Shown: positions 1 through 5,434 of the stretch, piece after piece
How the letters are laid out: every line of letters begins with the position of its first letter
How positions within the stretch are numbered: position 1 is the first letter of the stretch
DNA from: Planctomycetota bacterium
Lineage (GTDB): Bacteria > Planctomycetota > Phycisphaerae > Sedimentisphaerales > Anaerohalosphaeraceae
Direction of reading: 5' to 3'
Assembly: GCA_003644215.1 (NCBI GenBank)
Contig: QNBU01000069.1
Location: 1-6,439, forward strand
DNA length: 6,439 nucleotides
Translations under genes and position numbers: made by a program
The notes under the pieces: model-generated
Told to the model about the DNA's origin: nothing
The model's input: the letters and a program-made list of their open reading frames with translations, nothing else
The model's database searches: none

Positions 1-67
1 CCCTGTAGGGGTCGAATAAATAACGGTCATTTTTCCGCCGGCATTTTATTCAACCCCTCTGGGGTTG
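1..67. repeat. REPIN-like pair of inverted hairpins, cut by the left edge
   Basis: Two short GC hairpins face each other around a spacer. The left one is CCCT(GT)AGGG at 1-10, whose outer base pairs may lie beyond the window. The right one is CAACCCC(TCT)GGGGTTG at 51-67, a perfect 7-bp stem. Each carries the same inner tag in opposite orientation: GAATAAA at 14-20 and TTTATTC at 45-51, which are exact reverse complements. A hairpin plus tag in inverted pairs is the plan of REP doublets (REPINs/BIMEs) mobilised by RAYT transposases. That identification is inferred, because no RAYT gene is visible here. Confidence 0.6.
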
Positions 68-88
68 TGGATTTCATTTTTTCAATTA

Positions 89-121
89 CCACGGGTTTCG
101 GCCTATGGCCTTCACCCGCGG
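89..121. repeat. Imperfect long hairpin upstream of the XRE gene
   Basis: CCACGGGT at 89-96 pairs with ACCCGCGG at 114-121 with one mismatch. Inside it sits a second stem, GGCC(TAT)GGCC at 100-110. Together they form a two-part hairpin of about 33 bases. The form resembles a REP-type palindrome. It could also act as an attenuator-like structure if transcription of the downstream gene starts before it. No T-run follows, so a simple intrinsic terminator is unlikely. Confidence 0.5.
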
Positions 122-133
122 CTATTCTTATGA

Positions 134-150
134 TGACCCTTTTAGGGTCA
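134..150. promoter_or_regulatory. Perfect palindrome just before the XRE start, candidate operator
   Basis: TGACCCT(TTT)AGGGTCA is a perfect 7-bp inverted repeat ending 13 bases before the start codon of the XRE regulator. XRE/Cro-type proteins commonly bind short inverted repeats near their own start and autoregulate. The palindrome may instead be part of the neighbouring repeat cluster, or a leader hairpin. The symmetry is seen directly; the operator role is inferred. Confidence 0.35.
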
Positions 151-163
151 GTTCGAGGCGACG

Positions 164-373
164 ATGAGTAAGGACCGGCTCAATAATAACATTCGGCGGC
201 TGCGGTTTGATGCCGGTGAGATGACTCAGCAGCAGTTGGCCGATAAGGTCGGTGTAACACGCCAGACGATCATCGCCACCGAGCAGGGCCGCTACGCACC
301 CTCGCTGCCGCTGGCGATAAAAATCGCCCGCGCCTTCGGCAAAACCGTCGAAGAAGTCTTTCAATTGGAATAA
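164..373 (+). CDS. Small XRE/Cro-type helix-turn-helix regulator
   Basis: This 69-residue protein is almost entirely one HTH_3 domain. Helix 2 lies around T21-V29 (TQQQLADKV) and the recognition helix around T32-E40 (TRQTIIATE). They are followed by the family signature of YozG-like regulators, GRYAPSLPLAIKIARAFGKTVEEVF (in short GRY-PSL-LA-KIA-FG). It should bind DNA as a dimer in the cytoplasm, usually repressing a small target operon. The start is supported by GAGG at 155-158 with a 5-base spacer. Relatives often sit beside a small membrane protein gene, but none is seen here: the neighbours are repeats upstream and the convergent purE downstream. A perfect palindrome 13 bases upstream is a candidate autoregulatory site. 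The fold is certain; the target is unknown. Confidence 0.9.
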   Translation: MSKDRLNNNIRRLRFDAGEMTQQQLADKVGVTRQTIIATEQGRYAPSLPLAIKIARAFGKTVEEVFQLE

Positions 374-381
374 TAGCGGGC

Positions 382-435
382 GTAAGAGTTCAAGCTTTAG
401 CTTGTTCGCCGGCACACTAAAGTGTGAACTCTTAC
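382..435. repeat. Cloverleaf (three-way junction) palindrome between convergent genes
   Basis: The outer stem GTAAGAGTTCA (382-392) pairs perfectly with TGAACTCTTAC (425-435). Inside are two equal arms: CAAGC(TTTA)GCTTG at 391-404 and CACAC(TAAA)GTGTG at 413-426, joined by TTCGCCGG. Each arm shares 2 bases with the outer stem, so the arms compete with the last two outer pairs. The two tetraloops are themselves complementary (TTTA/TAAA), so the element is near-symmetric. It lies 8 bases after the XRE stop and 37 bases beyond the purE stop, so it could end transcription from both sides. The regular two-arm design fits a REP doublet. Confidence 0.75.
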
Positions 436-472
436 AAACACCAAAAGCAACCAAGGCGGTCGCGTTCCCAGT

Positions 473-979
473 TTATGCGTTCAGTTCGGCGTCTTTTTTC
501 AGCACTTTTTCGGTCTGGGCTTTGCGGAAGTCCGTCAGTGCTTTTGCCATCGCCGCATCGGACAATGCCAGAATCTGCAAGGCGAACACGGCGGCGTTTT
601 TCGCACCTGCTTTGCCGATGGCCATCGTCCCGACCGGCATCCCCGGAGGCATTTGCACGGTGCTAAGCAGTGCATCCAATCCGCAAGGGCCTTCTTTGGC
701 CTGCATCGGCACCCCGACAATCGGCAACTGTGAATGGGCCACCATCGCTCCGGCCAGATGCGCCGCCATTCCTGCGGCGGCGATAATGACTTTGACCCCG
801 TTATCAGCAGCATTAGCCGCAAATTCACATGCCGCCGCGGGCGTACGATGTGCCGACAAAACCCGCACAATGGGATCGATCCCAAACGCTTGCAACTGCT
901 TGATACAACTTTCCATCGTGGGCAGATCGCTGTCTGACCCCATTAAAACCGCAACCGGTGATTGAGCTTGTTTCGCCAT
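473..979 (-). CDS. purE: N5-carboxyaminoimidazole ribonucleotide mutase (class I PurE)
   Basis: PurE converts N5-CAIR to CAIR in de novo purine synthesis, working with PurK, which is not in this window. The 168-residue length is normal for class I PurE. Family motifs appear in order: GSDSDLPTM (14-22) for substrate phosphate binding, SAHRTP (42-47) with the catalytic His44, GMAAHLAG (70-77), and the long C-terminal block around LDALLSTVQMP to GKAGAKNAA (101-130). The AHLAG block differs from the common GGAAHLPG form, with Met for Gly and Ala for Pro, but His74 is kept. I chose the ATG at 977-979 because AAGGGA (986-991) lies 6 bases upstream and homology begins just after. An in-frame ATG at 1025-1027 would add 16 unlike residues read from inside a REP hairpin. 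The gene is alone: convergent with the XRE gene and divergent from the MEMO-like gene. Confidence 0.95.
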   Translation of the reverse strand: MAKQAQSPVAVLMGSDSDLPTMESCIKQLQAFGIDPIVRVLSAHRTPAAACEFAANAADNGVKVIIAAAGMAAHLAGAMVAHSQLPIVGVPMQAKEGPCGLDALLSTVQMPPGMPVGTMAIGKAGAKNAAVFALQILALSDAAMAKALTDFRKAQTEKVLKKDAELNA

Positions 980-985
980 TGTATT

Positions 986-991
986 TCCCTT
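986..991 (-). promoter_or_regulatory. Ribosome binding site that fixes the purE start
   Basis: On the minus strand AAGGGA is followed by a 6-base spacer and ATG (977-979). The longer reading frame from 1027 starts inside a REP hairpin and has no such site, so the shorter start is preferred. Confidence 0.6.
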
Positions 992-1015
992 GCCTGCTTT
1001 GTACAATATCACTTG

Positions 1016-1063
1016 TGGCACGGCCATCCTGGCCGTGATTCACGGGCTCCGAAGCCCGTGCCA
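1016..1063. repeat. Double REP hairpin of the GTGGCACGG family
   Basis: Two perfect 8-bp hairpins lie side by side: CACGGCCA(TCC)TGGCCGTG at 1019-1037 and CACGGGCT(CCGA)AGCCCGTG at 1041-1060. The whole 48-base unit is bounded by TGGCACGG (1016-1023) and its exact reverse complement CCGTGCCA (1056-1063). A single related hairpin with the same GTGGCACGG edge occurs at 4516-4544, which argues for a dispersed family. The element sits between the divergent starts of purE and the MEMO-like gene, so it occupies the shared upstream region. Confidence 0.75.
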
Positions 1064-1108
1064 TGCTAATACTATATCGGGTTGATAGGATATTTTCAAG
1101 ACAAGAAT

Positions 1109-1113
1109 GGAGG
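1109..1113 (+). promoter_or_regulatory. Ribosome binding site that fixes the MEMO-like start
   Basis: A full GGAGG sits 6 bases before the ATG at 1120-1122. The longer in-frame ATG at 1063 begins at the last base of the REP hairpin and has no comparable site. Confidence 0.8.
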
Positions 1114-1119
1114 TTTGTT

Positions 1120-1989
1120 ATGGGGATTCGAAAACCAGCCGTTGCGGGCCAGTTTTATGGCGGCTCGCGATCTGAATGCCTCGCCGAGATCGACGAATGC
1201 CTGCCCGACCGCGATTTGACGATCGAGCTACCCGACCCCATCGTCGCAGCTATCGTCCCGCACGCCGGTTGGGTGTTCAGCGGCGAACTGGCGGCAACGG
1301 CGTTTCAGGCCATCCAACAAGTCAATCAAGAGGTGGATACATTTGTTATTTTCGGCGCCGCACACAGCTATTTTGACGGCGGTGCGGTCGTTGACGACAG
1401 CGACGGCTGGCAGACTCCGCTGGGTGATATCGCAATTGACAACAAATTGGCTTCGCAGATCGTTACCGCCGGGGCGATTGCCGATGCCCAGGCCCATCGC
1501 GCAGAACACAGTATCGAGGTCCAGATTCCGTTCATCCAGCACCTGTTTCCCAATGCCAAAATCGTCCCCGTCCTCGTGCCGGTCGCTGATTTTGATCCCG
1601 TTTTCGGGACGCGGGTGGGTGATCTGATCGGCGAACAAACGGACAAAATCGTTTGCATCGCCTCAACCGACCTGACCCATTATGGCCCGCGGTACGGATT
1701 CTGCCCAGAAGGCACGGGAGCAACCGCACTGAAGTGGGCGCGCGAAGTCAACGATACCGAGTTCATTGAGCTGGCCCTGAAAATGGAGGCCGAGCGATTG
1801 CTTAAATCGGCAATGGACAAGGGAAACGCCTGCGGCCCGGCGGCGGTGGCAGCTCTCGTCGCAGCGGCCAAAGCAATGGGCCGCATCTGCGGCGTCCTGC
1901 TCGGACACACCACCAGCAACGACATTATGAAAGCAAAGTTCAACGAAACCAGCGAAGAATCCGTCGGCTACGCATCTATTGTATTTTGA
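1120..1989 (+). CDS. MEMO1 family protein (AmmeMemoRadiSam system protein B)
   Basis: This 289-residue protein is full length for the MEMO family, which shares its fold with LigB-type non-haem iron dioxygenases. Visible blocks are PAVAGQFYGG (6-15), IVPHAGWVFSG (45-55), FGAAHSYFDG (78-87), EHSIEVQIPF (129-138), ASTDLTHYG (181-189), NACGPAAV (236-243) and LLGHTTSND near the end. The three residues matching the metal-site set of human MEMO1 (His49, His81, Cys244) are present as His48, His82 and Cys238, so the site appears intact. The exact reaction is unsettled; human MEMO1 has been linked to copper-dependent redox and to iron. In bacteria and archaea the gene is often near an AMMECR1 protein and a radical SAM enzyme, but neither is in this window. 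It appears to be a single gene with a strong GGAGG site. The family call is firm, the role unknown. Confidence 0.95.
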   Translation: MGIRKPAVAGQFYGGSRSECLAEIDECLPDRDLTIELPDPIVAAIVPHAGWVFSGELAATAFQAIQQVNQEVDTFVIFGAAHSYFDGGAVVDDSDGWQTPLGDIAIDNKLASQIVTAGAIADAQAHRAEHSIEVQIPFIQHLFPNAKIVPVLVPVADFDPVFGTRVGDLIGEQTDKIVCIASTDLTHYGPRYGFCPEGTGATALKWAREVNDTEFIELALKMEAERLLKSAMDKGNACGPAAVAALVAAAKAMGRICGVLLGHTTSNDIMKAKFNETSEESVGYASIVF

Positions 1990-2290
1990 GCATAAAGCAT
2001 CACGGTCAGCGATATTTTATGGTACTCCGCAGACTTTGATGACGGTGAAGTTTTCAAAATACATCTCAAGTCCTTATAAGATATTGAGTTAGGCGAATTG
2101 CCCTTATAGAGGTACTTAAGCTGTGAATGTCCTGGGTCTTGAGGCGTTGTCTTCGTGCAAAGGTTATTGTGTTGGTGGGCTTACACAATGAGGTATAGAG
2201 GTACATTGAATTGTGCAAACATCCTACTGGCTGCTATAACCACCTGTATTGCAAATACTTACAGCCCACTTGTTCAGGTTTCACTTTTGT
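1990..2290. other. 301-base convergent intergenic region with possible RNA structure
   Basis: No convincing gene is seen here. The gap separates the 3' ends of two convergent genes, so promoters for them are not expected. It contains an 11-base direct repeat, TATAGAGGTAC, at 2105-2115 and 2194-2204. It also has three mutually complementary segments: ATTGTGT (2166-2172), ACACAAT (2183-2189) and ATTGTG (2210-2215), so the middle one can pair with either neighbour. GTGGGCT (2175-2181) and AGCCCAC (2263-2269) could close an outer stem. A small GTATT(GCA)AATAC hairpin lies at 2246-2258. This may be a structured RNA, a decayed repeat, or chance. Confidence 0.3.
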
Positions 2291-2749
2291 TTATTCCATA
2301 CGGATTTTGACGACGATTTTTTTGACGGCTTCTCTCTTTTCCGCGGTTCGTCCCGGCATGTGGGCTTCACTTGGCCAGAAGATCGCGAACGACCCTTGTT
2401 TGAGGATCAGTTTGCTCATTGCTGGGTCATGATGATAAAATGCCAAATCCTTTTCGCCGTCATACGGTGTGTCCTCCATGAGTCCGACCAGCGGGGCATA
2501 GCCGATACACTCGGTGCCGGAAACGATGTATTGAATATCCAGATACCTGCGATGGATTTCCAGCCGGCCTTTTTCGACGGGTCTAGTTTCGTATTCGTCC
2601 ACGATGTAAAAGATGTCGTCGCCGCGGGCCTCATATTTGCCCGGTGCAGCATTACGCACGCTGTCCTCATTGAGAAGTGCCAAGCCAATCGCGATTCGTT
2701 CACCAAGACCACCGTAAAGTAACGCACTGTTGAGTTGATCGAGTATCAT
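2291..2749 (-). CDS. YhcH/YjgK/YiaL (DUF386) family cupin-like sugar protein
   Basis: This 152-residue protein matches the family's usual length of about 150. Signatures are RLEIHRRYLDIQYIVSG (62-78) with the E64-x-H66 pair, ECIGYAPL (80-87), YDGEKDLAFY (96-105), and FAIFWPSEAHMPG (121-133) with His130, then VKKIVVKI near the C-terminus. The fold is a cupin-like beta barrel with a metal site formed by such Glu/His residues. E. coli YhcH (NanQ) has been assigned as a sialic acid anomerase, and relatives include EbgC and YiaL in sugar operons, so a role in opening or mutarotating a sugar is plausible. No sugar catabolism gene is adjacent, so the substrate cannot be inferred. Start is the ATG at 2747-2749; the upstream AGAAAG is only a weak ribosome site. 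Confidence 0.9.
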   Translation of the reverse strand: MILDQLNSALLYGGLGERIAIGLALLNEDSVRNAAPGKYEARGDDIFYIVDEYETRPVEKGRLEIHRRYLDIQYIVSGTECIGYAPLVGLMEDTPYDGEKDLAFYHHDPAMSKLILKQGSFAIFWPSEAHMPGRTAEKREAVKKIVVKIRME

Positions 2750-2937
2750 GAGACAATCTTTCTAATCATATCAAAGAATAACGAAGCCCGTTTCACATTG
2801 CCCTCTCAGGCCGGTTCTTCGTTGTTACATTCGTACAATACGCAATCGGGCTCACTTGCACCGCCGCGCTTTTGTTTTTAACTCTGTGTCCTCTGTTTTT
2901 TTATTCGTATCCATTCGTGTTCATAGGTGGTTCAAAA
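2750..2937. other. Spacer between the DUF386 gene and glyS
   Basis: No gene is seen in these 188 bases. They hold a wide inverted repeat, AACGAAG (2780-2786) with CTTCGTT (2818-2824), and the low-complexity tandem stretch described separately. No clear -35/-10 pair for the DUF386 gene could be picked out. Confidence 0.4.
2881..2932. repeat. Short tandem decamers of the ATTCGTGTTC type
   Basis: Three 10-base units run in phase: ATTCGTATCC (2903-2912), ATTCGTGTTC (2913-2922) and ATAGGTGGTT (2923-2932). They are preceded by the tandem CTCTGTGTC / CTCTGTTTT and a T-run. Read on the minus strand this is a series of CACGAAT-like units directly after the glyS stop, ending in a CAGAGGACACAGAG-like tail. 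I recall similar spacer repeats (ACGAATGAACACGAAT type) in many environmental bacterial genomes; that link is from memory, not a search. Confidence 0.5.
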
Positions 2938-4416
2938 TCACAGGTCCAGTTTTTCGCGGAGGTACGCTTTGATCTGGTCTATGTTAATTCGTGATTGTTC
3001 CATGCTGTCTCTTTCGCGGACTGTTACGGTGTTGTCCTCTTTGGTCTGGCCGTCGATGGTCAGGCAGTAGGGTGTCCCCGCTTCGTCCTGTCGGCGGTAG
3101 CGTCTGCCGACGGCGCCCTTTTGGTCGTAGAAACAGGCGAAGTTGCCCTTGAGATCGTCGTAGAGTTTGGTGGCGATTTCCGGCATTCCGTCTTTTTTTA
3201 CCAGCGGGAAGATCGCCGCCTTGATCGGGGCCAGATGCGGATGGAACCGCAGAACGCTTCGTGTGGCTCCCTTAACCTCTTCTTCATCATAGGCATCGAC
3301 CAAAAACGCCAGCGTGCTTCGATCCACGCCCGCCGACGGCTCGATCACATACGGGATAAAGCGTTCCTTATTCTGCTCGTCAAAGAAGCTCAGCGGCCCC
3401 TTATGGTAATCTTCGGCCTCTTCTTTGAGCGTGATCTTCGACAAGTCGCCTTTGCTCTCGAACCAGTCGTTCATCGTTCGCATCCCGCGCTGGTGCTGCC
3501 GCAGGTCATAGTCGGTACGGTTGGCCACGCCCTCTAATTCCTGCCAGTCGCCGGAGCCAAAGGGGAACTTGTATTCGACATCCACGCACGCCTTGGCATA
3601 GTGCGCTAACTCATCAGGGTCGTGGTCGCGGAACCGCAGATTCTCTTTCTGGATGCCCAAATCCAGATACCAGTTAAACCGCTGCTGTTTCCAATGCTCA
3701 TACCAATCCTCATCGGTGCCAGGCGCACAGAAAAACTCCAGTTCGGCCTGCTCGAACTCACGGGTTCGGAAGATAAACGCCTTGGTGGTTACTTCGTTAC
3801 GGAAAGATTTGCCGATCTGCGCAATGCCGAATGGAACCTTCACGCGGGTCGAGTCTAATACATTGCGGAAATTGGCGAAGATACCCTGCGCCGTTTCCGG
3901 CCGGAGCCACAATGTCATCTGGTCGTCGGCGTTGGCGCCCATCTGGGTCTCAAACATTAGCTTAAATGCCATCGGCTCGCCAAATTTGCCTACGGCCTGG
4001 CACGCCGGACAGACCTTATTGGAAAGGTCGTGTTCCTTAGCGGCCTCTGTTTCGATATTGACATGTTCGGTATGCTCGGCCGCATCACCATCGGATTTAT
4101 CGGCCAGATGATCGATACGGGTGCGGGTGTTGCACTTTTTGCAGACCGTTACCAGATCGGCGAACTTGTCGGCGTGGCCGGAGGCCTTCCAGACCATCGG
4201 GTGCATCAGGATCGAGCAGTCCAGCCCCACAATGTCATCCCGCATTTGCACAACGGCTTTCCACCAGGCATCGCGGACATTGCGTTTTAACTCCGCCCCC
4301 AGCGGGCCGTAATCGTAACAGGAGGCCAGCCCGCCGTAGATCTCGCTAGATTGATAGATAAACCCCCGCCGCTTGCACAGCGACACAATATCGTCAAGTT
4401 TCGTCAATTTTGCCAT
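2938..4416 (-). CDS. glyS: Glycyl-tRNA synthetase, single-chain alpha2 type
   Basis: It attaches glycine to tRNA-Gly in the cytoplasm. The 492-residue chain is the homodimeric eukaryote/archaea/Gram-positive type, not the alpha2beta2 GlyQ/GlyS type of E. coli; the symbol glyS is sometimes written glyQS. In order: an N-terminal class II block (GFIYQSSEIYGG, then DYGPLG near 35-40), HPMVWKASGHADKF (72-85), two Cys pairs that could bind zinc (C92/C95 and C136/C139), WLRPETAQGIF (170-180), motif 2 (FRNEV to REFEQAELEFF, 205-229), motif 3 (EPSAGVDRSTLAFL, 359-372), and the C-terminal anticodon-binding domain (about 395-490). The ATG at 4414-4416 has AAAAGG (4425-4430) 8 bases upstream. A -10-like TATAAT lies about 38 bases upstream, and 142 bases separate it from prmC, so it is probably its own unit. 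Confidence 0.97.
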   Translation of the reverse strand: MAKLTKLDDIVSLCKRRGFIYQSSEIYGGLASCYDYGPLGAELKRNVRDAWWKAVVQMRDDIVGLDCSILMHPMVWKASGHADKFADLVTVCKKCNTRTRIDHLADKSDGDAAEHTEHVNIETEAAKEHDLSNKVCPACQAVGKFGEPMAFKLMFETQMGANADDQMTLWLRPETAQGIFANFRNVLDSTRVKVPFGIAQIGKSFRNEVTTKAFIFRTREFEQAELEFFCAPGTDEDWYEHWKQQRFNWYLDLGIQKENLRFRDHDPDELAHYAKACVDVEYKFPFGSGDWQELEGVANRTDYDLRQHQRGMRTMNDWFESKGDLSKITLKEEAEDYHKGPLSFFDEQNKERFIPYVIEPSAGVDRSTLAFLVDAYDEEEVKGATRSVLRFHPHLAPIKAAIFPLVKKDGMPEIATKLYDDLKGNFACFYDQKGAVGRRYRRQDEAGTPYCLTIDGQTKEDNTVTVRERDSMEQSRINIDQIKAYLREKLDL

Positions 4417-4449
4417 AACAGATACCTTTTTCGCAGTTAAAGTCGCATT

Positions 4450-4460
4450 ATTATATTATA
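4450..4460 (-). promoter_or_regulatory. Probable -10 region of the glyS promoter
   Basis: Read on the minus strand, two overlapping perfect TATAAT boxes (4455-4460 and 4450-4455) sit 33-38 bases before the glyS ATG. No good -35 box is seen 16-18 bases upstream, so the exact promoter is uncertain. Confidence 0.45.
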
Positions 4461-4515
4461 GAAAGGGCCATTGTACCGATTCCGACGAAAAATACAAGAC
4501 GGGGGTTTTATGTGG

Positions 4516-4544
4516 GTGGCACGGTCAAGCTCTGCTTGGCCGTG
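4516..4544. repeat. Single REP hairpin of the GTGGCACGG family
   Basis: CACGGTCAAGC (4520-4530) pairs with GCTTGGCCGTG (4534-4544) across a TCT loop, 11 bp with one T-G wobble. The left edge GTGGCACGG (4516-4524) is the same as at 1015-1023. It lies 14 bases beyond the prmC stop, where it could stabilise or end the prmC message, but no T-run follows on either strand, so a classic intrinsic terminator is not supported. Confidence 0.65.
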
Positions 4545-4558
4545 GAAGAAATAGATGA

Positions 4559-5428
4559 TTACTTCGTCGCTATCGCGATACGGTCGTTGTTGGCGGGGTC
4601 TTTTTCGATGGTGGTGGTTTTGAAGGTGCCTGTATTTACAAGCAATTTTTTAATCGCCGGACCCTGGACGTAACCGATTTCCATCATCAACGACCCGTCC
4701 GGTTTTAGAAAGTTATCCACTTTTTCAGCAATCCGCTTATAGACATCCAGCCCATCGGCTCCGGCGATCAGGGCGTGTTTGGGTTCGTACTCTTTGACAT
4801 TTTTGTCCAGCGTCTTGTATTCCGGCTCGCTGACATAGGGGGGGTTGGAGATAATCAGGTCAAACCGTACCTCATCCAGCCCATCAATGATCGGATCAAA
4901 CAAATCGCCGCAAAGTAGCTGGACTTTCTCAGTGAGCTGGAGCTTTTCGATGTTCGCGGCGGCGACTTTTAATGCCGCGTCGCAAATATCAGTTGCTACA
5001 ATGTGGGCATCCGTGACATTTTTGGCAACCGCGGCGGCGATGCAGCCCGAACCCGTACACAGATCCAGCACGAGTTGCGTCCCGGTTCGCTGGCGCAGAA
5101 ACAAAATCGCTTTTTCCACCAGATGCTCGGTTTCCGGCCGGGGGATCAGACAGTCCGGCGTGATGGTCAGCGGCAACGAATAAAACTCGCACCGACCCAC
5201 CAAATACGCAATTGGCTCCTGCTCACCGGCCCGCTTGACCAACGCCCGAAGCGCAGCCAACTGCGGCGGACTCACCACACGGTCATAGAGGGTATAAAGC
5301 TGAATCCGCTCCAGCCCCAGCACGAAACACAACAGCAACTCGGCACTGAGCCGCGGCGAGTCGATACCCCGACCCTCAAAGTAACAAGTAACCCACTCCA
5401 ACAGCTTTTTAATCGTCCAGATTTCCAA
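4559..5428 (-). CDS. prmC: Peptide chain release factor N5-glutamine methyltransferase, TTG start
   Basis: PrmC (HemK) methylates the glutamine of the GGQ motif in release factors RF1 and RF2, using S-adenosylmethionine. At 289 residues it is slightly longer than E. coli PrmC. The N-terminal helical domain runs to about residue 75 (TIKKLLEWVTCYF, then SPRLSAELLL). PRPETE is at 96-101, the SAM-binding loop DLCTGSGCIA at 122-131, the acidic D147 follows the next strand, and the catalytic NPPYV is at 195-199. The start codon is TTG at 5426-5428: no ATG or GTG gives the right N-terminus, and homology begins within four residues. No clear ribosome site is seen, and the stop of the preceding gene is only 6 bases upstream, so translation is probably coupled to it. 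A REP hairpin follows the stop. Confidence 0.95.
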   Translation of the reverse strand: MEIWTIKKLLEWVTCYFEGRGIDSPRLSAELLLCFVLGLERIQLYTLYDRVVSPPQLAALRALVKRAGEQEPIAYLVGRCEFYSLPLTITPDCLIPRPETEHLVEKAILFLRQRTGTQLVLDLCTGSGCIAAAVAKNVTDAHIVATDICDAALKVAAANIEKLQLTEKVQLLCGDLFDPIIDGLDEVRFDLIISNPPYVSEPEYKTLDKNVKEYEPKHALIAGADGLDVYKRIAEKVDNFLKPDGSLMMEIGYVQGPAIKKLLVNTGTFKTTTIEKDPANNDRIAIATK

Positions 5429-5434
5429 TGTTAT

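Noticed and set aside
382..435. tRNA gene, because of the cloverleaf shape
   Set aside because: The element is only 54 bases, has two arms, and lacks tRNA conserved bases such as the GTTC loop context and anticodon stem, and no CCA end.
128..454. 108-residue open frame on the minus strand
   Set aside because: It runs antisense through the XRE gene and across the cloverleaf palindrome, with no domain; treated as a shadow.
402..965. 187-residue open frame on the plus strand
   Set aside because: It lies antisense to purE, whose family motifs are unmistakable; composition is Ala/Ser/Thr-rich shadow sequence and it has no recognisable domain.
1063..1119. Longer N-terminus for the MEMO-like protein
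   Set aside because: The extra 19 residues start at the end of a REP hairpin and precede a full GGAGG site placed correctly for the ATG at 1120.
2249..2722. 157-residue open frame on the plus strand
   Set aside because: Antisense to the DUF386 gene, which carries clear family motifs on the other strand.
2881..2932. CRISPR array
   Set aside because: Units are 9-10 bases long with no spacers between them, and there are no cas genes.
2995..3537. 180-residue open frame on the plus strand
   Set aside because: Antisense to glyS; no motif and no ribosome site of note.
4516..4558. Intrinsic terminator for prmC
   Set aside because: The hairpin is strong, but no T-run follows on the prmC strand, and it matches a dispersed repeat family.
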